Positions 50,098 to 64,000 of a DNA stretch of 64,000 nucleotides are shown here, piece by piece. This stretch comes from Piromyces finnis (taxonomy: Eukaryota; Neocallimastigomycota; Neocallimastigomycetes; Neocallimastigales; Neocallimastigaceae). Position 1 is the stretch's first letter. Every line of letters begins with the position of its first letter. Under the pieces are notes generated by a model, which searched no databases, was not told where the DNA came from, and worked only from the letters and a program-made list of their open reading frames with translations. The position numbers and the translations under genes are program-made. The stretch is from NCBI GenBank assembly GCA_002104945.1, contig MCFH01000010.1, positions 558,001 through 622,000 on the forward strand, read 5' to 3'.

Positions 50098-52445
50098 ACT
50101 ATTGTACTTTACCATAAAACTATATATATAGTGACAAGCATACAAAAATTTATTTTTTATTTGTTGTGCAACTTGGAACAGATAAGTTATTCCCATTAAT
50201 ATCAAAAGAGGATTTGTAGTTTCCCACCATTTTTTTCCATTAAAAATAATATCTAAAATATAAAATACACAGGTATGCATTAATGTTGGTATTGGACATT
50301 GCCATAAAATACGTAAAAATCGACAACATAAAATCCAACTTCCTATGCCCCAATTTTCATTTATTTCATTATGTTTACGGTCAATAACATAAATAGATAT
50401 GAGAATAAGGACAAGGAATGGTATAAGGAAATATATGAATTTATATAAAAATGGAAATATTATTTCCATAACATAATTTTGAATTTGATAAATGTTATTT
50501 TTGTGAGGTCTGTATAATGGATTTTTGAATATATTAAAGAAGATTCGTTGTTGTTGAATATCTCGTACAAAACATATACAAAGCAAAAGTACAGAGGTTA
50601 AAATTAAAAATAGTGGTCTTATTTTTTCATTGTCAATTACTGTCCATAGAATATTTATAACAATTATAACAATAACAACTAAAATAGTTCTAAAAATAAT
50701 AATCCATATAGGTTGTTTAAAAAATTGATTTACTAAATGTTTTGACATTTTTGTGTAACAAATATCTATTGAGAATAATGATATTCCATTTAAATAACCC
50801 AATAAAATTGCAATACTAAATCCAATTTGTGTTTTAACAAAATCTCCAAATAAAAATGAAAAAAATATTGATATAATTCCAATACTGAAATATAGAAATA
50901 AACGATAATCTGAAGCTGCTGGTGATCCGCCTAATCCATGAACAACAACCTTTATTATGATAATATTATTTATAATATATATATAGAGAGAGTATATAAT
51001 TTTAAATTAATAAATAATGTAATGGTATATAATTTATAAAATGACTTTATACTTGTTCTAAGGTCCAACTATATAAAGTTCTTAATTGTGGTAAAACCCC
51101 AATTAACCATAATAATGGTAATGTGACAATAATTATATGAAAAATAATATTGGTATCTTTTAAAAATTCAAGATATTCCTAACAATTTAAAATTACAATA
51201 ATTATTATTATTGAATATTTAAACCTTTACCATTTTATTTTATAATAAATTATTAAGTTACATACTAATAACCATGAAATAAAATATAATAGTGAAACAT
51301 AAAATGTTCTTGTTAAACCATCCAATTGAAGGTCATCGTCTGTTTGAAAACTATTTTTTTTTTTAAAAGAAAGTATATTTATATTCATATATTTTTTTTT
51401 AAAAAATTTTCTTTCTATATTTTCATATATTTTAACTATCAACAATTTTAATGAATAGAATTATTATTATTATAAATATTTACATGCTTGTTTCAACTGG
51501 TGCTTTGCTTTATACATTTTTTTTAAATATATATAGAACATATTTTAATTAAATAGTGAATAATATTTTTAAAATAATCTTAAAATATTGATTAATTTTT
51601 AATACCTTGTTAAACTCCACTGAGTAATTAAAATTACTAAATATATATAACATATAATATCATATAATATTATATTAATATTATATAAATAATAAGATTT
51701 TATAAATTTTTTTAATTTTAAACAGTTGTAAATAATGACTATACTGTTGTTATCATACCAATCCAGCCAAGTGTATAAAGAATCCATTTCCCCACATCAT
51801 TTTTTATTCTTATGTCTATATTATCAATTGACAGAAAAACGCATGAATAGGATAATAATACACCTGAAATAATTGAATAGAGAAATATTTTTATTATTCC
51901 TTTATAAGGGAATAATATTGTAAATTGCTGCGCTAATGATGCTTTTTCATCTCCAAATAATGAATCTTCTTCGTCTATAATAATATCATCTTTTTTATTT
52001 TTTCTTCTATGAATAAATAAAGATATAATAAAAAATATAAATAATATTACAGTCCATATACCTAAGAATAATTGTTTTATTTTTTTGTTATAAAATAATA
52101 TATTTATTATAAAAAGAAAATGAATAAAAAAAATCTTAATAATCGTTGAGTATCTATTGAAATATAAAATAAAATTTTATTTTTCCTTATTAAATTTAAT
52201 AAATTAGGATATTTACAACCAGTAATAATTATTGAAATATCATAAATTTTTGGTATTCTATGTTTTTCATTTTTCCAGAATAAAGTTATAATTGATAATA
52301 CCCAAGGCATAATAAATAATATTAAAAAAATAAAATATAATCCAATGTTTCTAACATATATTGATACATCAAATCCACTTAAAGATCCAAACAGTCGTTT
52401 ATAAAATATTTTTTTCTTATATGAATTCATAATTGGAGCCACCAT
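47608..52445 (-). CDS. PCNX: Pecanex-like multipass membrane protein
   Basis: I rebuilt 17 exons on the - strand: 52445-52217, 52061-51759, 51636-51606, 51507-51484, 51350-51266, 51178-51053, 50949-50113, 49981-49798, 49700-49498, 49398-49270, 49150-48996, 48890-48724, 48617-48436, 48350-48159, 48084-48030, 47918-47893, 47802-47608. They total 3,123 bases, 1,040 residues, and every phase closes. The N-terminal half has many hydrophobic helices. EQVVVHGLGGSPAAS (about 264-278) fits the E-Q-x-x-x-H-x-x-G-G-x-x-A pattern of pecanex. The C-terminal Pecanex_C region has FKGLEKQGTSC (about 674), WANLVFELYYCTNDDD, RYSIQ (about 970) and PPLGYPVY (about 989-996), the family's hallmark end. Length is close to PCNX4 (about 1,170). 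Pecanex proteins lie in the ER or endomembranes and affect Notch signalling in flies. The first intron (52216-52062) and the exon at 51636 are the least certain. Confidence 0.87.
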
Positions 52446-53226
52446 TTTTTATTAATGTTATTATAATTAAACTCTTATTCAAAAAATAAAAAATAAAAAA
52501 TAATTAAAATTTATATAATATTATTTTTTTTAAAATAAATAATTTGTTTAAAAAAACCCTTTTTACACAAAATTTTTTAAATTAATATTTAAAATTTTCG
52601 AATTTTATATATTATATAAATAAATAAACTCCGTCAAAATATTAAGCAATTTTATATTTTCTTTTCTTTTAATATTTTTTATTTCTTTTTTATTTATTTA
52701 TTTATCAATAATAAAACAAAATCCTTTTAAAAGTTTTATTAAATAAATAGAAATAACTAACTAATTAAACAAATTATATTAATTTTGTATCACTCATTAA
52801 TTATATAAATTATTTATTTAAATGGATATGTTATACTATAATATTAATAAATATTATATTTATTATTTTTAATATGAAGTAATAATATTTATCTTTAAAA
52901 TAAAAAAGAAAAGAAAATATAATATACATCTTATTAATAAATTGCTATGCACTATTCTATTTTATTTTTCTAATAAAAATATTGTTCTTATTTCACAAAG
53001 AGTGATTTAATATGATATACTTCATTTTTTAAATTTATAAATAAAGCTATTGAAATTATTTTTTTTACATTTTTGTTATTATATATTGAAAAAAAAAGAA
53101 AAATAGTTAAAATTTAATTGCTTTTAAACAAAATATGTGTAAAGATATAGAATAATAATTGAAGAGAATAAAAAATAATAAAGTTTTTGGCATATAGAAA
53201 AAGTGAACTAATTTGTATGATGTAAT
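52446..53226. other. Intergenic region upstream of pecanex
   Basis: About 780 bases of A/T-rich DNA between the CCDC81 stop and the pecanex start. It must hold the pecanex promoter and the CCDC81 3' end; no clear motif stands out. Confidence 0.6.
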
Positions 53227-56567
<3,341 letters not shown>

Positions 56568-57700
56568 TATTATATATTATATCTTTAACTATATATTTGA
56601 TTTTACTTTTTTTTTTTTTCTTTTCTTTTGTAATATATGATTAAATATAAGAAAATAGATTTTAATTTAATATTAGATATTCTATTCCTTTATTTCATTT
56701 TAATTATTTTCTATTTATAATTAAGAAATAATATATTTTGAACTAGTTGTTTTTTTAAAAAAAATAACAAAATCAAAAAAAAATTACTTTTTTAATTAAT
56801 TATGCGATTCTTTATTCTTCATTCATTATACTTATGATTTGATTTTGCTAGAGAATAAATAATTGTACAAAAACTTTATTATATTGTATTCTTTAACTAT
56901 CTTATTTTAAGCATAATTCAAATTTATAATAAAAAGAAAGCAGTTAATTATATATATATATATAATAAAAACCAAGTTAAAAAGTTTTTCAGTATATTAT
57001 AAATATAATTAATAATTAACTATAAATTTTCTGAGGAAGATCGAGGTCTTTTATATTTGATACTTATTTATATATATTAAGTATTAATTCTATTATATAA
57101 ATTTTTAACTAATGATATGCTTTATGTATAATTTTTAATTTTTATGAAAATAAAACAAGTAATTAATGAATATGAAAATCATATATTATATATTGATTTA
57201 ATAATTTTCCTATATATACCTCTCGTATTGTTCATTTTAAAAATAAAAATGTTACTTATTATAAATTAGAATCGTAATATTTATTAAAGATTTTATGTAT
57301 ATATAAATAAAATTAAATTAGGACCGAAGAAAACTTTAAAATTTTATTTTATTAAAGATATATGGATTTAATTTATTATAAAAAATAATAATAAAATACG
57401 GAATATTAATAAAGAAATGATAATATAGCGTAATAGCATTTAAAATAAAAAGAAATATTTTAACATTTATGAAATATAAAAAAAATAGTATGTTTGATAA
57501 AATTTTAAAAAATATTCATTATATTGATTATTAGTTTTTAATAAATCAAATATATATATATAAAACAACATAGTTTTAATAAAAATTACTCTATTATTAT
57601 CTATTTTATCGATTATTGTAAATACACGTGTTGAATCATCTGATCTGATATATAACTGTGGTTATTTCAAAATTAGATTCTTTGTATATTTCTTAAAATA
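56568..57700. other. Divergent intergenic region
   Basis: About 1.1 kb between two genes that run away from each other. It must contain both promoters. It is A/T-rich; a slightly more mixed patch (57625-57665, with ACACGTGTTGAATCATCTGAT) lies just upstream of the + gene and includes a CACGTG E-box. Confidence 0.55.
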
Positions 57701-58321
57701 ATGACTGAAATAAAATTTAAATCAAAATTTATTGATAAATATTTTAGAAAATATTTAAACATTGAAAATGAACCTATAACAGAAAACATGATACATGATA
57801 TAAAATATATATACGTAAGTACTACACATGCCTATTGTATTGCTTTTGGAAAAGAAACTCTACCAGAAATATTTGAATTTAATGATTGTGGGGATGAATG
57901 GTGGGCTTGTTGTATGAAAGATACAGATAAATTTAAAAGTTATAAAGATTTTTTAAAAATAGAAAACTATGAAAATAACAGTACACTTAAATTTATAAAT
58001 GATCCTGATGAATTATATTGTAGTGATAAAGATATGAAGAAATTTTATGATAATACTAAGACTTTTTGGGCAGAAGACAGTGATTATGATGAACTAAAAT
58101 ATGATGATAATGGTAATACTGGTTTTATATGCTCTGATGACTTAAAGTTCTTTAAAAATGCTGAAGTAGTTCGTTTAATGGATTGTGAAGTTGATATACA
58201 TAGCATTGGGTTTATTAATAATATGCCTAATTTAAAAGTTTTAGAAATTGGCAGGGTTACTTTATTTGATCATGAAGGAATAGATAAGCTCAATAGGTTA
58301 AGAAGATTATGCATTTGGTAA
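57701..58321 (+). CDS. Orphan protein with leucine-rich C-terminus
   Basis: A single-exon ORF of 206 residues, rich in Asp, Glu, Asn and Lys, with four Trp and several Cys. I do not recognise the family. The last ~55 residues look like two units of a leucine-rich repeat (..NAEVVRLMDCEVDIHSIGFI, then ..NMPNLKVLEIGRVTLFDHEG), followed by LNRLRRLCIW and a stop, as if a repeat domain had been cut short. There is no signal peptide or membrane helix. Codon use is as A/T-rich as its neighbours. It may be a real short gene, or the surviving 5' part of a longer LRR protein. No intron is evident, unlike every neighbouring gene. Confidence 0.6.
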   Translation: MTEIKFKSKFIDKYFRKYLNIENEPITENMIHDIKYIYVSTTHAYCIAFGKETLPEIFEFNDCGDEWWACCMKDTDKFKSYKDFLKIENYENNSTLKFINDPDELYCSDKDMKKFYDNTKTFWAEDSDYDELKYDDNGNTGFICSDDLKFFKNAEVVRLMDCEVDIHSIGFINNMPNLKVLEIGRVTLFDHEGIDKLNRLRRLCIW

Positions 58322-58939
58322 CAGGAAATTATTATTATACATTATTTATTATTATTACAAAAATAATTTTTAAAGTTTAAATAAAGTAAAATAAAAAGCA
58401 CATAACAGTAACATTCATAAAATAATATATTAATATTATTTTATATCTTATTATTTTAACCTTCATCAAGTTTCATTATTTAATGAATATATTCTTTCAG
58501 CAAAAATTTTAGCATTTTAGATTTTTCACTAATTAAATAACTTTTTAAATCATTTTAATTAATAAATTATTAATATCTTTAATTATTATTTTAATATATT
58601 GTTGATTGGCAAATATTTAATTTTATTTCCTGATTAAAATTTAAAATTTACACCTAGATTAATTATTAAATTTTAAACAAAATAAAGAAAAACTTTAAAT
58701 ATAATTAAAATTACTAATTTTATTTAAATTATTAATACTATCATTAAATAAAATATTATATTCTTTCAATTACAATTTTTTAAATATATATTTTAAAAAG
58801 TAATTTTAATAAATATTCAATTTCATCTTTTATTTATTCACAAAAATAATTAGAGAAATATTATTTCAACTTTAAAAAATAACAAAAATTCTATCTCTGT
58901 ATATCATTAAACTAAAATAATATAAATAAATAAATAAAA
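58322..58939. other. Intergenic region upstream of PTPA
   Basis: About 620 bases, A/T-rich, with no gene. No continuation of the leucine-rich repeat of the upstream ORF is seen in any frame. Confidence 0.6.
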
Positions 58940-60904
58940 ATGGATTTTATGCCAAAGATGCCTCAACCAAATAAGGGACCAGATCTTGGTATCCCAATTC
59001 CAGCCCTTTCACCAAAGGCTGTTCATATTAATGCTTCAGAGCATGAATTTGTTGAACCAAAAAAGATTATAACTGATGAATCACATATCAAACCATGGTT
59101 ATATTCAGAAGGTTATTGTAGACTTTTAAAATTTGTTCAACGTTTGAATATAAGTGTTAAAAATAGGAAAATTACAGATCCATGCAATGTATCCGAGGTA
59201 ATTACAATTTTTTTTTAAAAAACGAATTACATATTGAAAATACATTAATATAAAATAAAACCAATAAAATTATATAATAATTCATACCATATTTATGAAA
59301 ATATAATATTTGTTGTGATATTTTCTTTTTTAAATTATTAAAATTTATTACAAAAAATTATTTTATATTTTAGAATGTTCAAAAGACATTAGACTTGCTT
59401 AATGAAGTCGAAAATTGGATTAAAGAAATTCCTCCAATAGAAAGTCAATTTCAAAGATTTGGTAATAGAGCATTTAAAATCTGGATTGAACGCCTTGAAA
59501 CTGTAAATATTGGATATTTTAAAAAATAATAATATAAAAAATGTCAAAAAAAAAAAAAAAAAAAAAAAATAAAAAAAATAAATGAAAAAAAAAAGTAATA
59601 TTAATTTTCGAAAAAAAAAATAATAATTTTAATTAATAATAGCGCTCATATGATTTAATTAGTGATATGTTACCTGAAGAAATGAAAAATGCTACAATTG
59701 AAGTTACACCATACTTTACTGGGGGTTTTGGAAATGGAATTAGAATTGACTATGGTAGTGGTCATGAACTTAGTTTTGTTGCCTTTTTATGTTGTTTAGA
59801 TTTAATTGATTTCTACTCTGAAGAAGATTATGAAGCTATTGTACATAAAATTTTTGTAAAGTAAGTCAGCTTCATATATTATTTTATTATTCTTATTAAA
59901 AACAAATTTTTAATAAATATTATTTATTGACTAAAACTATATATTTTTATAAATAATTCGTAAAAATCATATAATATTAATAATAATTTTAAAAACATTC
60001 TATTCAATTAAATAAATATAAAGATATTTAGATATTGTTCGTAATATTCAATCAACATACTCTCTTGAGCCAGCTGGAAGTCATGGTGTATGGGGACTTG
60101 ATGATTTTCAATTTTTACCATACTACTTTGGAAGTTCTGAATTAGAAAGTAATTAATAATAATAATTTATTATATAAAAAATATACTTTTAATAAAATTG
60201 TTATAAATTAATAAATAATAGGTCATAAAAGAATTAAACCAAAATCTATTCTACAAAAAGACACTGTTGAATACTTTTCAAAGGACTATATGTATTTAGC
60301 TTGTATTCAATTTATATATAAAGTAATTTTTCTACTAATTTACAATATACTTAATTTATCTATATTTAAAGTAATCAAATTATAATTGATATTTATATAT
60401 ATTTTTAATAAATTAAATATAAAAGATGAAAAAGGGACCATTTTATGAACACTCACCAATGTTGTATGATATTTCGGGGGTTCAAAATTGGAGCAAAATT
60501 AATAGTGGAATGCTAAAGATGTTTGTTTGTGAAGGTATTTATCAATATAAATTACTTTTTAAACAAATGTTAAAATAAATTAAATTTAAATAAAATAAAA
60601 GTAAAGTATATTAAGTTTCATTACTTAAATGATTTGTTTATTTATAATAATATCTTTAGTTTTAAAGAAAGTACCAATTGTACAACACTTTTTATTTGGA
60701 TCATTAATCAACTTTAATGAAAGTGAAGAAAAACCTGTATTAGCTACTATGATAGGTGCATCTGCTTCAATAACGCCAACTTCTTCTTCAATTGGATCTA
60801 TTGGTATGGGCCCAGGTTTAGCTTCAACTACTACTGTTCTACCATCAACATCTTATTACAGTGGATATCGTTCAGTTGATCAGTTAAAAAATAGATTTAT
60901 ATAA
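58940..60904 (+). CDS. PTPA: Serine/threonine phosphatase 2A activator (PTPA/Rrd)
   Basis: Seven exons (58940-59197, 59374-59502, 59643-59860, 60024-60148, 60222-60322, 60426-60534, 60660-60904) give 394 residues in frame. The protein is a prolyl isomerase-like chaperone that activates PP2A catalytic subunits in cytosol and nucleus. Seen in order: [51 protein letters not shown], the nucleotide/PP2A-contact loop; [20 protein letters not shown]; then [20 protein letters not shown] and [12 protein letters not shown], the most conserved blocks of the family. Length matches yeast Rrd1 (393). The C-terminus (about 335-394) is a Ser/Thr/Gly-rich tail without known motif. The second exon-exon gap holds a poly-A run (59547-59570). 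Confidence 0.95.
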
Positions 60905-61179
60905 ATTTGAAATAATTTATTGTATGTTTATGAAAAAAGAAAGAAAGAAAGAAAAAAAAAAAAAAAAAAAAAAGAAAAAAAAGAAATCAAAACAATCTAT
61001 ATACATATATATTTTAATATTTAGTTTATTTTTAATTATTGTCAATAATAAAAAATGATGATATTTTTTCTATTGCTTATAATAATACGTATTAATATAT
61101 AATAAATGGTATATTGAATCAATATTTTATTATTCCAATAAATATGTATTAATTCGGTGTATTAAAATTAATTTTTTTT
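60905..61179. other. 3' intergenic region of PTPA and the coiled-coil gene
   Basis: Convergent genes end 276 bases apart. The stretch contains a (GAAA)n/poly-A tract (60937-60985). Confidence 0.6.
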
Positions 61180-61291
61180 TTAATTTAGAAGAAAAGCACT
61201 TTGTAATTTTTTCATTCTTTCATTCATAATTGTTTTTTGTTTTTCCATTTCAATTAAGACAACTTTAAGATCTTTTTCACATTGTTGCTTC

Positions 61292-61328
<37 letters not shown>

Positions 61329-64000
61329 TAAAAAAAAAAAAAAAAAAAAAATAATTTAATTATTATGATTATGATATGTTTCATTATTAATTATTAATTT
61401 TATAAAGAATGAAATAAATTTATAACATATTAATAGTTGTGTGTTTACTTCTTTTAATATTATGTTATGTGTATCTTGAAGTTGTTTTAACGCCACAATA
61501 GCTTCATTTTTCTCTTTTTCAACTTTAATATTTTCTAAATACTGATTCTATATTAAAATTTAAATAATTAATAAATTTATTTACGATTTTTAAAAAATTA
61601 ATTAATAATAGTGTATATATATACTTGTGATGATTCCTGTAGCTTTTTTATTTCTATATTTTTTTTATCAATTTCATTCTTACTGTCTTGCATGAACTTT
61701 TGTTCTTTATTCTTAAATACAGTTTTCAATTTAAGGATTTCATTCTCAATCATTTTAATACTTTCATTTCTTTCTTTTAATTTATTACACACCTCATTTA
61801 ATTCTTCTTTAAGATATTTACATTCTTCTTTATAATTTTGATTTTCATTCTTAATTTTAGTATACTGCTTTTCCAAAATATTTAACTATATTATGTTTTA
61901 TTATATATAAATAATGTAGGAAAAATCTTATTACTTATTCCTTTTTATTAATTAATAATGTATATATTAAATTTAATAATGATGAAAATTAATACCTCAG
62001 ATTGAAGTTCTTCATTATTTTTTATTTCTACTGATAATTGATGGCATACATCATCATATTTATCTTCAAATTCAGAACGTACATTTTGACTTTCTTTAAT
62101 CTATTATATTGAAATGTTAATATATATGTGTTTTTTGTTAACAATATATATTATAATATGATACAAAATTATTACTTTTGATTCAAGATTTTGTTTTAAA
62201 TTTCTGATTGTATCATTTTGATCATCAAGCATTTTTTCTTTAACTTTAAGTTTCTATTAAATTAAATTAATATAATATATTAATATGTTAATGTAACTGG
62301 CGATTAATATTTAATAATATAAACATATATATATTATACAATACATATTCTAGTGTTTCTTGCTCATTTTTACTTCTGTTTTTTATTTCTTGAATTGTTT
62401 CGTTTTTTTCTTTTAATTCTATGTTCTCTTTTTCAATATTTTTATATTTTTCTAATAGATTATTATATTTAAGTTCATAATTATTGTTACCATCATGAAT
62501 TAAGGATATCTATATAAATAAGCGTTAATATTAGAAATTTATAGTAATATTTATTAATTTAATAATAAATACCTTTTCAATCATATCCTTTGATATTTGC
62601 TTCTTCTCTTCAACAGTTTTTTTATGATTCAATTTTTCATTATCTAATTCTTTTTGAAGAACTTTTTTCTCTGCTTTAAGTTTATTATAGAATTTTAATT
62701 TCTCTTCCATAGAATATATTTTCCCCTTATAATAAAAATTAAATTATTTTGATAAATTTAATACTTCATATATATGAATATAACTTTTTATTATTATTTA
62801 TTTAAGGATTACTTCGTATATATTTAAACAAGCTTTATACTTATTTTCTGATTCTATCAACTCATTTTTTAATTTTTCATTACAAGTTTTTGTTTCATCT
62901 ATTACTTTACTTTGATTTACTATTTTTGTTTGATTTTCTTTTAATTGTTGGGTTTGAATTTTATATTGCTTAATTAATTCATCCAAAGTCATTTGAATTT
63001 CGGTAGATTTATTTTTTTCAGCTATATGAAAATGATGTATTATGTATTAAAAAGTTATTAAAATATTATAAATATTAATAATATGTTTTTTAATAATAAT
63101 TTTACCATTTAAAACAAATCTAAATTCGTCTTCTAATTCCTTATATGCTTTTCTTGATAATGATAATCTTTTTTCTATTTTTTCTAATTCATTTTGATAT
63201 CTATCTGAAAGCTCTTCTGAAATTGATTTAGAAATATCATCAATTTTATCTTCATATTCTCTATAATTTTAATTTATATATAAAATTAAATATTCGTATC
63301 CTTATTTTTTATAATATAATTAATTATATATTATAAACTATTTACTTTCTAATTTTTTTCTCTTTTTGATTAAATTCTTTTTCTTTTGTTGATATTGTTT
63401 CTTGTAGTTCAATTACTTTTTGCTGAAATTGTTTAATTGTAGTTTGATATATCTCAACTTCTTTATGAGTCTTATTTTTAAAATATAAAAGTGAATTATT
63501 AATACTTGATTTAAGAAATATGAATTAATAATTAATATAATCAATATTCTTTCAATACTAACATCAGTCATTTTACATTTATATTGTTCTTTTTCTTTTA
63601 AAAATTTTAAAGATAATTTTGCTTTTTCATTTAATGCTTCTCTTAATTTTTCTTCTACATTCTATTTATTAATATTTATTAATTTATTATTAAGTTAAAT
63701 TAAATATATATTATCATTTAATTAAATGTTTTTTATTTACTTTTATTTCATCATTATCTTTTTTTGAGTTATTTTCTTGAATTTGTTTTTTTAATACTTC
63801 AATTTCAAATTGTTGTTGATTATATTTAAATTCTTTCTTTTTCAGTTCTTCATTAATTTTTTTATTAACTAATTCTTTTTCTTGAATTTTAGATTCCATT
63901 AATATAATTTGATCTTTGATTTCCAAATAATCAGAATGAAATTCTTTCTCTTTTTCAATATTACTTTTCACCTTCATTAAATTTATTTGAATTATGTTAA
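61180..64000 (-). CDS. Long coiled-coil protein, 3' part
   Basis: I trace at least 12 exons on the - strand: 63971-63741, 63661-63563, 63470-63346, 63260-63106, 63021-62813, 62725-62573, 62509-62345, 62253-62176, 62100-61996, 61885-61625, 61547-61449, 61290-61180. They encode at least 596 residues and the gene continues past the window. The sequence is one long Lys/Glu/Gln/Asn-rich coiled coil with heptad-like spacing and almost no other feature; the protein ends MNERMKKLQSAFLLN. Small exons of 78-261 bases, mostly in phase 0, break the coil at regular lengths. I cannot assign the family; centrosomal, basal-body, golgin and myosin-tail-like proteins all look like this. Its neighbourhood with CCDC81 makes a flagellar role possible but this is not evidence. 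Confidence 0.75.
61295..61350. repeat. (ATT)n plus poly-A tract in an intron of the coiled-coil gene
   Basis: About 11 ATT units followed by about 21 A, lying in the last intron (61448-61291). Confidence 0.88.

Noticed and set aside
50089-50802. A separate 237-residue membrane protein
   Set aside because: It is the middle of the largest pecanex exon (50949-50113); the apparent ATG is an internal codon.
51745-52061. Alternative donor GTATAG after ACAACA for pecanex exon 2
   Set aside because: It also keeps the frame with a 14-base next exon, but the GTATGA donor at 51758 with the 31-base exon has a better donor and a more plausible membrane segment.

Overview
The window looks like nuclear DNA of a zoosporic, very A+T-rich early-diverging fungus, most likely an anaerobic gut fungus (Neocallimastigomycota). 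This rests on several things seen together. Intergenic DNA is almost pure A/T with long (AAT)n, (AAAT)n and poly-T tracts. Introns are short, A/T-rich and spliced at GTAA..TAG. There is a fungal Pcl-type cyclin. There are also genes that animals and flagellated fungi keep but yeasts and moulds usually lack (CCDC81, WDR27, pecanex). The taxonomic call is inference; no rRNA or marker gene is present.

Region 1 (1-14.2 kb) is a nest of Ty3/gypsy chromoviruses. E1 (2-2107, +) is the 3' part of a pol gene cut off by an LTR. E2 starts at that LTR (2086-2494, +). Its gag-pol (3197-5035) is split by an antisense LTR with a 5-bp target duplication (GTAAA), and its 3' half (5445-8218) is now inverted. 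E3 (8679-14200, -) is a complete element with one uninterrupted 1,399-residue gag-pol ORF, near-identical LTRs and a shared 3' LTR that leads into a fragment of a second copy. In both LTR families the bases just inside the LTR are complementary to the predicted 5' end of the element's own RNA, as in the self-priming Tf1/sushi group. A tRNA-like SINE candidate lies in the 3' region of E3.

Region 2 (14.2-16.0 kb) holds the gag of an unrelated retroelement (E4, -), with an Asn-rich tail, one CCHC knuckle, a -1 frameshift heptamer directly before its stop, and a tRNA-type primer site upstream. Its pol is lost at the E3 LTR.

Region 3 (16.0-37.6 kb) is a gene desert of about 21.6 kb with microsatellites and short tandem repeats. 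I see no gene in it.

Region 4 (37.6-64 kb) is gene territory: a Pcl-type cyclin (+), WDR27 (+), pecanex (-, 17 exons), CCDC81 (-, 12 exons), an orphan leucine-rich protein (+), the PP2A activator PTPA (+), and the 3' part of a long coiled-coil gene (-). I rebuilt the exons by hand from splice sites and phase; the complete multi-exon models close in frame. WDR27/pecanex and PTPA/coiled-coil are convergent pairs, and CCDC81/orphan is a divergent pair. Nothing suggests operons. CCDC81 and perhaps WDR27 fit a zoospore flagellum; cyclin and PTPA are general cell-cycle and phosphatase regulators.
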